A DNA stretch of 64,000 nucleotides, from contig NZ_LPVY01000002.1 in assembly GCF_001613805.1 (NCBI RefSeq), positions 248,001 to 312,000 of the forward strand, in the 5' to 3' direction. The notes under the pieces were generated by a model that saw nothing but the letters and a program-made list of their open reading frames with translations, was not told the DNA's origin and made no database searches. Shown one piece after another: positions 41,974 to 50,373 of the stretch. The DNA comes from Thalassospira lucentensis (GTDB taxonomy: Bacteria > Pseudomonadota > Alphaproteobacteria > Rhodospirillales > Thalassospiraceae). A program made the translations under genes and the position numbers. Position 1 is the stretch's first letter. Each line of letters begins with the position of its first letter.

Positions 41974-44028
41974 ATGATCGCAGAGTTTGGACATTTTGCC
42001 CTTATCCTCATTCTCGCATTGGGGACCTGCCAGGCCGTCCTGTTCTGTCCGGCCCTGTTTCGCGCAAGCTATCGCGCGCTCGGCCCGACACCGGCGATGG
42101 CTCCGGCAATCGCAAGCGGCTCCCTGCCTGACGGAATGACCGGCACGACCGGGCCTGCCGAAACATCCGGTTTCGGTGTCTGGCCACTGCCCTTTGCCAT
42201 GTGCGTTCTGGCAATCATTGCCGAGGCCGCCCTGATCCATTCCTTCATTGTCAGCGATTTCACCCTGCCCGTGGTGGCCGGTTACAGCCATTCTTCGACC
42301 CCGCTGATTTACCGCATCGGTGCAGCCTTCATCCCCGATAGCGGCGCGATGCTGTTCTGGGTCGCGACCACTACTCTGGCGACATTGTTATTTGCCCTGC
42401 AAAGTGTTGCGCGCGGCGTTACCGAACAGGACCGTGTTGCCCTTGGCATTCTTGGCATCGTTGTCGCCCTGCTGGCGGCGGCAGCAATCATTGATGCCGA
42501 TCCCTTCATGCGTTCCGGGATGGCGCCCCTTGATGGCAGCGGCCTTGACCCGGAATTGCAGGACATCGCCGGCATGATCCGCGGACCGATCCTCTATGCC
42601 GGTCTTGCCGGACTGTCGGTGATCTTTGCCGTAACCTTTGCCGCCTTGCCGGGTGCCAAGCTTGATCGTGCATGGTCCGAACAGCTTCGTCCGTGGGCAA
42701 TGGTCTCCTGGACGTTCCTTGGCGGTGCCATCGCGATTAGCGCCTACCGCGCCTATACCGAACAGGCATGGGGCAACTGGTGGTATTGGGATACATCCGA
42801 AAATGCCCTGCTGCTGCCCTGGCTTTTGACCACGGCCTTCGTGCATTGCCGGGCGGTTCTTGAAAAAACCGATACCCTGAAACCCTGGACGGCCCTTTTG
42901 GCCCTGTCTGCCTTCGGGGCGGGCTGGTTCGGAACATTCCTTGTGCGCTCTGACCTGCTCGGGCCATTGCCAACCGCCCTGCTCAGCAACGGCGATAGTG
43001 TGGCCCTTCTGGTCGGCTTCTGTGTGCTGTTTGCCGGGGCCTATTTCATGTTCTGGCGCTGTGCTGGCGGCATGATCGACAACAAGGACTTTTCCCTGAT
43101 ATCGCGCGAAAGCGGCATGTTCTTAAACAGTGTGATGCTGTCGGTTGCTGCCGCAACCGTTCTGATCGGCACCATTTATCCGCTGTTCCTGCGCTGGTTT
43201 GACGGCGATATCATCACGGTCGGTCCGCCGTTCTTCGTCCAGGCGCTGATCCCGATCGGTTTGCCGCTTCTGTTCCTGATGGGTTTTGCCCCGACACTTC
43301 GCTGGCGCAATGACGAGGCATGGCAGATCGGACGCCGGATGAAACTGGCGGCCATGATGTCGCTGATTGTCATTCTGTTTGTCTGGATGCGCTTTATCAA
43401 TGCATCCCCCCTGCCATTGCTTGGCATCGGCCTTGCGGCATGGGTCTTTACCGCCGCCCTTGGTGATCTTTGGGAACGCCTGTGGCGTCAGCCCGATCAC
43501 GGCGAAGGCAAATACCGCAATCTCCAGCTTCTTGGCCCCCGCTATCTCAGCATGACCTTTGCCCATATCGGCATCGCCATCCTGATCGCCGGTGGCTCGG
43601 CCAGTGCCATCTGGGAACAGCAGATATCGCTGTCGGCCCGCACCGGCCAAAGCATCCAGATCGGTCCCTATAACCTGCAATATGAAGGTGTGGCACTGCT
43701 GCCCGGTGAAAACTTCGCCACGCGCAAGGCGACCTTTATCGTCTATCGCAACGCCCAGCCGGTTGCCGAACTGTTCCCCGAAGTCCGCTATTATCCGATC
43801 CGCGGCATTGAAACCAAGGAAGCCGATATCTGGCACGGACGCGACGGGGATTTGCATGTTTCCGTCGGCGAACGTGCCGAAGACGGCGGACGTGTCGTGA
43901 CCGTCCGGTTCCTGCCGATGATGCCCTGGGTTTGGGGTGGAATGTTACTGATGCTGATTGGTGGTGCCATCAGCATCTGTACGCGCATCGTCCTGCGCTA
44001 TAAGAAGAACGGAGTTCCCGCTTCATGA
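41974..44028 (+). CDS. ccmF: Cytochrome c heme lyase subunit CcmF
   Basis: A 684-residue polytopic protein that attaches heme to apocytochrome c. The WWD motif is WGNWWYWDTSENALLLPW (usual form has DPVENAS), and the first loop reads YSHSSTPLIYRIGAAFIPDSGAMLFWV where most CcmF have NHEGSMLLWV. These changes mark a divergent branch, but periplasmic His residues (for instance in FVHCRAVLEK and MTFAHIGIAI) are present, so activity is likely. ATG 41974 gives the family start (MIAEFGHFALILILAL). Stop overlaps ccmG by four bases. Confidence 0.94.
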   Translation: MIAEFGHFALILILALGTCQAVLFCPALFRASYRALGPTPAMAPAIASGSLPDGMTGTTGPAETSGFGVWPLPFAMCVLAIIAEAALIHSFIVSDFTLPVVAGYSHSSTPLIYRIGAAFIPDSGAMLFWVATTTLATLLFALQSVARGVTEQDRVALGILGIVVALLAAAAIIDADPFMRSGMAPLDGSGLDPELQDIAGMIRGPILYAGLAGLSVIFAVTFAALPGAKLDRAWSEQLRPWAMVSWTFLGGAIAISAYRAYTEQAWGNWWYWDTSENALLLPWLLTTAFVHCRAVLEKTDTLKPWTALLALSAFGAGWFGTFLVRSDLLGPLPTALLSNGDSVALLVGFCVLFAGAYFMFWRCAGGMIDNKDFSLISRESGMFLNSVMLSVAAATVLIGTIYPLFLRWFDGDIITVGPPFFVQALIPIGLPLLFLMGFAPTLRWRNDEAWQIGRRMKLAAMMSLIVILFVWMRFINASPLPLLGIGLAAWVFTAALGDLWERLWRQPDHGEGKYRNLQLLGPRYLSMTFAHIGIAILIAGGSASAIWEQQISLSARTGQSIQIGPYNLQYEGVALLPGENFATRKATFIVYRNAQPVAELFPEVRYYPIRGIETKEADIWHGRDGDLHVSVGERAEDGGRVVTVRFLPMMPWVWGGMLLMLIGGAISICTRIVLRYKKNGVPAS

Positions 44029-44561
44029 GATTCTGGATCGCAGTCATCCCGCTGGTGCTCTTTGCGGCCCTTGCCGGTGTCTTTCTGATGAATATCGGCA
44101 AGGATACATCTGTTGTACCATCTGCCTTGCTCGACAAACCGGCGCCGGATTTCCAGCTTCCCCCGCTGCCCGGTCGTGATCAGGGATTGTCGCGGGCCGA
44201 TATTTCAAAGGGCGAGGTTTCGGTTCTGAACGTCTTTGCCAGCTGGTGCATTCCGTGCCGTGCCGAACATCCGCTGATCAAGCGCCTCTCGCGCGAGGCC
44301 GATGTGCCTGTTTACGGTCTGAACTACAAGGAAAAAGACCCGCAGGACGGGGTGAACTGGCTTGATGAACTGGGCGATCCCTATACCGCGGTCGGCATGG
44401 ATCTGTCTGGGCGGACCGGGATCGATTTCGGTGTCTATGGCGTGCCGGAAACCTTTATCATCGATGGCAGCGGACAGATCAGATACAAGCATGTCGGTCC
44501 GGTCACCAATGAAATCCTCGAAGAAGTCCTCCTGCCCAAGATTGCGGAGTTAAAGGGATGA
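44025..44561 (+). CDS. ccmG: Thiol:disulfide oxidoreductase CcmG (DsbE)
   Basis: A 178-residue membrane-anchored thioredoxin-like protein: anchor at about residues 5-24, active site WCIPC with Cys75 and Cys78 ([15 protein letters not shown]), and the family's [15 protein letters not shown] with the cis-Pro. It reduces apocytochrome or CcmH thiols before heme attachment. Overlaps ccmF and ccmH by four bases each. Confidence 0.96.
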   Translation: MRFWIAVIPLVLFAALAGVFLMNIGKDTSVVPSALLDKPAPDFQLPPLPGRDQGLSRADISKGEVSVLNVFASWCIPCRAEHPLIKRLSREADVPVYGLNYKEKDPQDGVNWLDELGDPYTAVGMDLSGRTGIDFGVYGVPETFIIDGSGQIRYKHVGPVTNEILEEVLLPKIAELKG

Positions 44562-45049
44562 TCCGTCGAAATTGCTCACTGTTCGCGGCCTTCGTGATCC
44601 TGCTGGGTTTGCATGCAGCCCCGGCATTTGCGGTCAACCCCGATGAAATGCTGGCCGATCCGAAACTGGAAGAACGCGCGCGCGACATCAGTCAGGAACT
44701 GCGCTGTCTGGTCTGTCAGAACCAGTCGATTGATGATTCCGATGCCGATCTGGCTCGCGATCTGCGCATTCTTGTCCGCGAACGTCTGGTTGCCGGTGAC
44801 AGCAACGAGGAAGTCATCGATTACATTGTCGAACGCTATGGCGATTATGTTCTGCTGAACCCGCCGCTGAAACCCGAAACCTATATCCTTTGGATCAGCC
44901 CGGCGGTTCTTGCATTCCTTGCCCTGATTGCCGTGATTGCCTTTTACCGCCGCAAACAGCGCGAAGACGGTGCAGGACCAAAATCGCTTTCCGCCCAGGA
45001 ACAGAAGCGGCTTGATGAAATCCTCGGCACGTCACAGGATCACTCGTAA
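44558..45049 (+). CDS. ccmH: Cytochrome c maturation thiol protein CcmH (CycL)
   Basis: A 163-residue protein with a cleavable or anchoring N-terminal signal (residues about 4-24, [18 protein letters not shown]), the active-site [23 protein letters not shown] with Cys50 and Cys53, and a C-terminal membrane helix ([25 protein letters not shown]). It keeps the apocytochrome CxxCH thiols reduced for heme ligation. Confidence 0.95.
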   Translation: MIRRNCSLFAAFVILLGLHAAPAFAVNPDEMLADPKLEERARDISQELRCLVCQNQSIDDSDADLARDLRILVRERLVAGDSNEEVIDYIVERYGDYVLLNPPLKPETYILWISPAVLAFLALIAVIAFYRRKQREDGAGPKSLSAQEQKRLDEILGTSQDHS

Positions 45050-45101
45050 CGATGCAGTTTGATCACCCTGCATACCGCATTCCCCGCAAGCGAGGTTCCC
45101 T

Positions 45102-45860
45102 GTGATCTGGCTTGGTCTTGTCATACTTGCCGCGTTTGGCGGGCTTGCGATTTATGCCAGCCTGCCGCGCCACCTTGGCAAATCCGGTGATGCTGCAACG
45201 CCGGGCACCAAACTTTCCTTTGGCCCCGTCGCCCGGATCGGCTTTTCCGCCCTGCCGATTATTGCCGCGGTTATTCTTTATACGGCGATTGGCATGCCGC
45301 AAGTTCCGTCGCGCCCCTATGCCGAACGGGAAGGCGAACGCAATCTTGCCGCGGCGGCGGCCGCCGCAACCGATGTGACAGATCCCGATTTCCAAACCGA
45401 TCAGCAAATCCGCCGTCTGCTCAGTCAGATCGTCCTCACGCTTGAAGCCAATCCGCGTAACCTGCAGGGCTGGATTGTTCTGGCGCGCGGGTCGTTACGG
45501 TTGGGGGACGTTGAACGGGCGGTCGCGGCCTTTGCACGTGCCTATGCCCTGTCGGGGCACAATCCGTTACTCGCCATTGAATATGCCGACACACGCATCA
45601 CCGCCCAGCAGGGCCAGATTGATCAGGTATCACGTGATCTTGTCCTGCATGCCCTTGGCCAGATGCCAAACCATCAGCTCAGCCGCTATTACTATGGCAT
45701 GATGCTGAAACAGCAAAACAAGTATCAACAGGCCCTGAATGTCTTTACCGATCTCTATCACGACATTCCAAAGGACGACCCGCTCAGCGGCGCGACCGAG
45801 GCGGAAATCCAGTTGCTGAACGCGGAAATCGCCGACGCGACAGAGTCGGAACCGAACTAG
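45102..45860 (+). CDS. ccmI: CcmI-like TPR protein (apocytochrome chaperone)
   Basis: A 252-residue protein: helix at residues 2-19, another at about 48-64, then a periplasmic domain with TPR-like repeats from about 105 (NPRNLQGWIVLARGSLRLGDVERAVAAFARAYALSG and YYYGMMLKQQNKYQQALNVF). This is the CcmI/CycH layout but shorter than typical CcmI of about 400 residues, having a reduced periplasmic part. Start is a GTG at 45102 with AGG upstream. Last gene of the ccm operon, convergent with the deoR-like gene. Confidence 0.85.
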   Translation: MIWLGLVILAAFGGLAIYASLPRHLGKSGDAATPGTKLSFGPVARIGFSALPIIAAVILYTAIGMPQVPSRPYAEREGERNLAAAAAAATDVTDPDFQTDQQIRRLLSQIVLTLEANPRNLQGWIVLARGSLRLGDVERAVAAFARAYALSGHNPLLAIEYADTRITAQQGQIDQVSRDLVLHALGQMPNHQLSRYYYGMMLKQQNKYQQALNVFTDLYHDIPKDDPLSGATEAEIQLLNAEIADATESEPN

Positions 45861-45881
45861 GGTTCGACCCCAAACCATCCA

Positions 45882-46640
45882 CTATTGCGTGATCAGGGCG
45901 CAACCGGTTTTCGCTGCCAGTTCCGGGTCACATTGCGGGTCGCTACAGATCATGTCGAACTGCTCCAGCTTGGCAAACAGCATGGGCTTGATGACATTGA
46001 ATTTTGTGGAATCAACAACAAGGATTTTGTTGGCAGCGGTCTGAAGAACCGCCTGTTTGATATCAACTTCATGGGGATTGGAACAACTGACCCCCCGGCT
46101 GATATTGACCCCGCCCGCCGACATGAAAGCGGTATTGATATTCAGGTTCAGAATGGCATTCACGCTGTTGCTGTCTGCAAAAGATGCCGATGACGCATGA
46201 TACATCCCGCCCAGCATGATGACTCGGATGCCCGGCTTTTTGCACAGGATCTCGGCCACATTGATCGAATAGCAGATCGCCGTGATATCGCGGTTTTCCG
46301 GTATCGCATTGGCCAGGTAGGGAATGGTCGTACCGCAATCAAGGAAAATGGTATCACCCGGTTTCACATAACGCGCCGCAATATGGCAGGCCGCCCGTTT
46401 GAGGTCGGTATGGGAACCGCGTTCGCGGTCCATGATATATCCAAGCCCGCCGGCGGCTGGCGACTTGAGTGTGATATATCCGCCCATATATGTGAAAATG
46501 TTATCACAGGCGGCAACATCGCGGCGGACCGTCATTTCTGAAACGCCAAGAAGATCGGCGGCATCCTTCAGGCGGATCACATTGCTGACTTCCAGACTGC
46601 GGGTCAGGGTTTCGATCCGATCCAGCGATTTGGTCGACAT
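45882..46640 (-). CDS. DeoR-family transcription regulator
   Basis: A 252-residue DeoR protein: N-terminal winged HTH (residues about 5-58, RIETLTRSLEVSNVIRLKDAADLLGVSEMTVRRDVAAC) and a C-terminal sugar-phosphate-sensing domain (ARYVKPGDTIFLDCGTTIPYLA, SADNSVNAI-like loops, LVVDSTKFN). In E. coli DeoR is a repressor released by deoxyribose-5-phosphate. Here it is divergent from deoC, and a palindrome with the arms of the E. coli DeoR box lies before deoC, so it is very probably the local repressor. Divergence of 279 bases leaves room for both promoters. Confidence 0.93.
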   Translation of the reverse strand: MSTKSLDRIETLTRSLEVSNVIRLKDAADLLGVSEMTVRRDVAACDNIFTYMGGYITLKSPAAGGLGYIMDRERGSHTDLKRAACHIAARYVKPGDTIFLDCGTTIPYLANAIPENRDITAICYSINVAEILCKKPGIRVIMLGGMYHASSASFADSNSVNAILNLNINTAFMSAGGVNISRGVSCSNPHEVDIKQAVLQTAANKILVVDSTKFNVIKPMLFAKLEQFDMICSDPQCDPELAAKTGCALITQ

Positions 46641-46866
46641 TCAGACTCCATTAATGGCCGAAAAGCTGGCTGTCGTCAGATATGATCTGACTGGCGCGAC
46701 GCCACCACATTTAAAGAGACATTCACAGAAACACAATCCAACCAAAGATTTATCAAAGGCCGTCTGGCCAAGGCCTGGTCGGACAGAGAATTACGCAATC
46801 AAGTTCTGCAATGCATGATTTTGCCTTGACCGGATGTTAGCCGGATGACAGGATCATTTCAATAAA

Positions 46867-46882
46867 TGTTATAAAATTAACA
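46867..46882. promoter_or_regulatory. DeoR-box-like operator in front of deoC
   Basis: TGTTATAAAATTAACA, a 16-bp palindrome with five-base arms TGTTA / TAACA identical to those of the E. coli DeoR operator (which I recall as TGTTAGAATTCTAACA). It lies 38 bases before the deoC start, next to an AT-rich stretch. A TTGACC at 46826-46831 could be the matching -35 box. Confidence 0.75.
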
Positions 46883-46884
46883 AA

Positions 46885-46906
46885 AGACGACTTTGAATCG
46901 TCGTCT
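46885..46906 (+). promoter_or_regulatory. Hairpin just upstream of the deoC ribosome-binding site
   Basis: AGACGAC (46885-46891) / GTCGTCT (46900-46906), 8-nt loop, ending one base before the AGGG that precedes deoC. It could be part of an extended operator or a leader hairpin limiting translation. Confidence 0.5.
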
Positions 46907-46919
46907 AGGGAAACGTTAA

Positions 46920-47591
46920 ATGTCGAATGATCAAACTCCGGTCGCTGCTGCCGACCTAGCCGCGTATATTGATCACACCCTTCTGGCTGCCGATGCTACC
47001 CCGGATCAGATTATTTCCCTGTGCGCCGATGCGCGCAAACACGCCTTCAAGGCTGTCTGCGTCAATCCGGTCTATATTCCGCTGGTCGTAAGCGAACTGG
47101 CCGGTTCGGATGTTCTGGCCTGCTCGGTCGTCTGTTTTCCGTTTGGCGCCGACCCGGTATCGGCCAAGGTGTCCGAAACCCGCTGGGTGGTTGAACAGGG
47201 TGCCCGCGAAGTCGATATGGTCATCGCCCTTGGCCTGCTCAAAGCTGGCGATACCGATGCGGTGCGCGCCGATATTGCTGCGGTCAAGGAAGCCTGTGGC
47301 GATGCGGTGCTCAAGGTGATTATCGAAACAGCATTGCTGACAGACGAACAGAAAATCATTGCCTGCGAACTGTCCAAACAGGCAGGTGCCGATTTCGTCA
47401 AAACCTCGACCGGTTTCGCCGGGGGTGGTGCCACCGCCGAAGACATCGCCCTGATGCGCAAAACCGTTGGCCCGGATATCGGGGTCAAGGCATCGGGCGG
47501 TGTACGCACCACAGAAGACGCTTTTAAAATGATTGCGGCCGGTGCATCGCGTATCGGTGCCAGTGCCAGCATCCGTATTATCGGTCAGTAA
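46920..47591 (+). CDS. deoC: Deoxyribose-phosphate aldolase
   Basis: A 223-residue class I aldolase that splits 2-deoxyribose-5-phosphate to glyceraldehyde-3-phosphate and acetaldehyde. The Schiff-base lysine is Lys161 in DFVKTSTGF and the second catalytic lysine is Lys190 in GVKASGGVR; the Asp of DMVIALG completes the proton relay. Length is normal. It opens the transport and catabolism cluster at 46.9-54.4 kb and is preceded by a DeoR-box-like palindrome and a hairpin. The acetaldehyde produced would need an aldehyde dehydrogenase. Confidence 0.97.
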   Translation: MSNDQTPVAAADLAAYIDHTLLAADATPDQIISLCADARKHAFKAVCVNPVYIPLVVSELAGSDVLACSVVCFPFGADPVSAKVSETRWVVEQGAREVDMVIALGLLKAGDTDAVRADIAAVKEACGDAVLKVIIETALLTDEQKIIACELSKQAGADFVKTSTGFAGGGATAEDIALMRKTVGPDIGVKASGGVRTTEDAFKMIAAGASRIGASASIRIIGQ

Positions 47592-47651
47592 ACGGTACCA
47601 GTGGCTTTATCCCCGCCACAGGTAAAATTGCCGTTTTCGGAACCAATCGCG

Positions 47652-47669
47652 TGAAAGTCGCGGCTTTCA
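47652..47669. promoter_or_regulatory. Palindrome between deoC and the binding-protein gene
   Basis: TGAAAG-TCGCGG-CTTTCA, six-base arms. Could be an operator or a weak processing hairpin in the 135-base deoC to binding-protein gap. No T-run, so it is not a terminator. Confidence 0.35.
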
Positions 47670-47726
47670 TGCCAATAAGACGCAGAAAACTGCCAGTCAT
47701 AAAATGAGTACAAATTGGAGGTAACA

Positions 47727-48773
47727 ATGAACAAGCTTCTTTCATCGCTTGTCGTCGCCGGTTCCCTGCTTGCAGGTGCGGCCCATGCTGACGAGGCGGT
47801 CAAAACGCCGGACATCATTTCGAAATTCACATCCGAAACCACCGGCAAGGAATATTCCATCGCCACCGTGGTCAAGGTTGACGGCATCGCATGGTTCGAC
47901 CGTATGCGCGAGGGCGTTGAACAGTTCGGTGAAGATACCGGTCATGACACCTGGATGGTCGGCCCAAGTGCCGCTGACGCCGCCGCACAGGTTCAGCTGG
48001 TTGAAAACCTGATTGCGCAGGGCGTTGATGCGATCAATATCGTGCCCTTCTCGGTCGAAGCCGTTGAACCGGTTCTCAAAAAGGCCCGTGATCGCGGCAT
48101 CATCGTGATCGCCCACGAAGCCTCGAACCTGAAAAATGCCGATTTCATTCTCGAAGCCTTTGATAACAAGGCTTATGGCGCAAACTTGATGGAAGTCCTC
48201 GGCAAATCCATGGGTGGCAAAGGCAAATATGCTGCCACCGTCGGCAGCCTGACATCCAAATCCCAGAATGAATGGATCGACGGTGCGGTCGAATACCAGA
48301 AAGAGCATTTCCCGGATATGGAACTGGTGACCGAGCGTCTGGAAACCTATGACGACGCCAACACCGACTACACCAAACTCAAAGAAACCCTGACCACCTA
48401 CCCCGACCTTCAGGGCATCGTTGGCGGTCCGATGCCAACTTCGGCTGGTGCTGGTCGTCTGATCGCCGAACGAGGCCTTCAGGGTAAACTGCACTTCGCA
48501 GGAACCGGTCTGGTGTCGGTTGCCGGAGAATATCTTGAAAACGGCGATATCGAATACATCCAGTTCTGGGACCCGGCCGTTGCCGGTTACGCAATGAACA
48601 TGCTGGCCGTTATGGCGCTCGATGGCAAAGCCGACCAGATCAAGGCTGGTCTGGATCTTGGCCTTCCGGGCTATACCGATCTCAGCACCCCGGAAGGCAG
48701 CAATGCCAATCTGGTTTATGGCCAGGGCTGGGTCGGCGTGACCAAGGAAAACATGGACAAGTATAACTTCTGA
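47727..48773 (+). CDS. Ribose/AI-2-type ABC transporter periplasmic binding protein
   Basis: A 348-residue protein of the RbsB/LsrB-like family. Signal peptide MNKLLSSLVVAGSLLAGAAHA cuts before DEA. The mature domain shows VVKVDGIAWFDRMREGVEQF, the LIAQGVDAINIVPFSVEAVEPVLKKARDRGIIVIAHEA segment, and typical hinge residues. The ribosome-binding site TTGGAGG lies 5 bases before ATG 47727. Being between deoC and a sugar kinase, its ligand is probably deoxyribose or a related pentose; this is inference. A strong hairpin follows the stop codon. Confidence 0.92.
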   Translation: MNKLLSSLVVAGSLLAGAAHADEAVKTPDIISKFTSETTGKEYSIATVVKVDGIAWFDRMREGVEQFGEDTGHDTWMVGPSAADAAAQVQLVENLIAQGVDAINIVPFSVEAVEPVLKKARDRGIIVIAHEASNLKNADFILEAFDNKAYGANLMEVLGKSMGGKGKYAATVGSLTSKSQNEWIDGAVEYQKEHFPDMELVTERLETYDDANTDYTKLKETLTTYPDLQGIVGGPMPTSAGAGRLIAERGLQGKLHFAGTGLVSVAGEYLENGDIEYIQFWDPAVAGYAMNMLAVMALDGKADQIKAGLDLGLPGYTDLSTPEGSNANLVYGQGWVGVTKENMDKYNF

Positions 48774-48786
48774 TTTCATCAGTTGA

Positions 48787-48813
48787 TGAAGGCGCCCAGT
48801 GTGGGCGCCTTCA
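48787..48813 (+). other. Intercistronic stem-loop after the sugar-binding-protein gene
   Basis: Eleven-base stem TGAAGGCGCCC (48787-48797) / GGGCGCCTTCA (48803-48813), 5-nt loop, then TTTTAAT. It may act as a partial terminator or 3' end protector that keeps the binding-protein message more abundant than the downstream genes. Confidence 0.75.
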
Positions 48814-48859
48814 TTTTAATGAGAAATCAGGCCCTTTGCTTCACATTGACGGGCTTGTC

Positions 48860-50362
48860 ATGTCAGAGAATTTTATTGAATTGCGGAACGTCCGGAAAGA
48901 ATTTGCCGGCGTTGTTGCGCTTAAAGACCTTTCGCTGACGATCCGAAAAGGCGAAATCCACTGTCTTGCCGGTGAAAACGGTTCGGGCAAATCGACCCTG
49001 ATCAAGATCATGTCCGGTGTATATCAGCCGAATACCGGCGAGATTTACATTGATGGCAACAAGGTTGAAAGCCTGTCTCCCATGGCGTCCATCGAACATG
49101 GGGTTCAGGTGATTTATCAGGACTTCTCCCTGTTCGGAAACCTGACAGTGGCCGAAAACCTTGCCATGAATGTACAGCTTCGCGAACAGCGCCATGTGCT
49201 GAACTGGCGCAAGGTCCGAGAAATTGCCAGGGAAGCGGTCAAACGTCTCGGGGTCGATCTTGACCTTGATACCGATGTCGAAAAACTGTCCACGGCGGGC
49301 AAACAGCTTGTCGCGATTGCCCGTGCGCTGATGTCAGATGCCCGTCTGATCATCATGGATGAACCGACAACCGCCCTGACCGGCAAGGAAATCGAAACGC
49401 TTTTTCGCATCGTCAAGGATATCCAGTCGCGCGGAATTGCCATTTTGTTTGTCAGTCACAAAATGCGCGAAATGCTGGAAATCAGCGAACATATCACCGT
49501 CATCCGCAACGGTCAGAAAGTGGCCGACGGTCCGACCGGCGATTTTGACGAAGCCCTGATCACCCGCCATATGACCGGCTCTGACATCATTTCCGAACCC
49601 TATATCTGGGATCAGCAGAAATATGGTGCGATGCCGCCGCGCATTGAAACCAGAAACCTGACCCACGGAAACGATCTGGACAATATCAACCTTGCCATCA
49701 AACCGGGCGAGATTGTCGGTGTTTCCGGTCTGCTCGGATCGGGACGTACTGAACTGGCCCTGTCACTGTTTGGCATGATGCCCGGTTATAGCGGCACCAT
49801 CGCAGTCAATGGCGAGGAAATCGTCCTTGATACGCCGCAAAGTGCGATCAAGGCGGGCGTGGCCTATGTTCCCGAGGATCGCCTCAGCGAAGGTCTTTTC
49901 CTAACACAGGGAATTGATCGCAACATGCTGGCGACCAGTTACGAAAAACTGGCACCGGGCCTTCTGATTGATCAGAAAAAAGCCGAAGAATGGGTTGAAG
50001 CCATGATCCGCGACATGCAGATCGCAACCCCCACCGGCAAAAAACTGGTCAAGGAACTCTCTGGCGGAAACCAGCAACGCGTGGTGATTGCCCGCTGGCT
50101 TCTGACCAACGCCAAATTTCTGGTCCTGAACGGCCCGACCGTCGGGGTGGATGTCGGATCAAAGGCGGAAATTCACCGGATCATTCGCGAACTGGCCCAG
50201 AAAGAGGGGCTGGCGGTGTTGATGATTTCCGATGATGTGCCCGAACTGGTTCATAACTGTAACCGTATTGTCCTGATGCATCGCGGGGCCTTTGTCGAGG
50301 AAATGGCATCTGTCGATACCTCCGAAGACCAGATCAGCGACAAGCTCAAGAATTTAACGTAA
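48860..50362 (+). CDS. Sugar ABC transporter double ATPase (RbsA-like)
   Basis: A 500-residue protein with two ABC domains. First: Walker A GENGSGKST, Walker B LIIMDEPTTALT, signature position degenerate (LSTAGKQLVAIARAL). Second: Walker A region GLLGSGRTELALSL, signature LSGGNQQRVVIARWLL, but Walker B reads LVLNGPTVGVDVG, in which the Asp and catalytic Glu are Asn and Gly. One composite ATP site is therefore complete and the other degenerate. ATG 48860 (MSENFIELRNVRKEF) is preferred over an upstream TTG. Couples ATP hydrolysis to the two permeases encoded next. Confidence 0.92.
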   Translation: MSENFIELRNVRKEFAGVVALKDLSLTIRKGEIHCLAGENGSGKSTLIKIMSGVYQPNTGEIYIDGNKVESLSPMASIEHGVQVIYQDFSLFGNLTVAENLAMNVQLREQRHVLNWRKVREIAREAVKRLGVDLDLDTDVEKLSTAGKQLVAIARALMSDARLIIMDEPTTALTGKEIETLFRIVKDIQSRGIAILFVSHKMREMLEISEHITVIRNGQKVADGPTGDFDEALITRHMTGSDIISEPYIWDQQKYGAMPPRIETRNLTHGNDLDNINLAIKPGEIVGVSGLLGSGRTELALSLFGMMPGYSGTIAVNGEEIVLDTPQSAIKAGVAYVPEDRLSEGLFLTQGIDRNMLATSYEKLAPGLLIDQKKAEEWVEAMIRDMQIATPTGKKLVKELSGGNQQRVVIARWLLTNAKFLVLNGPTVGVDVGSKAEIHRIIRELAQKEGLAVLMISDDVPELVHNCNRIVLMHRGAFVEEMASVDTSEDQISDKLKNLT

Positions 50363-50373
50363 GGAAAAACTCG

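Noticed and set aside
45858..45872. GGGT-TCG-ACCC mini hairpin between ccmI and the DeoR gene
   Set aside because: Only four base pairs with a 3-nt loop and no T-run; not a credible terminator.
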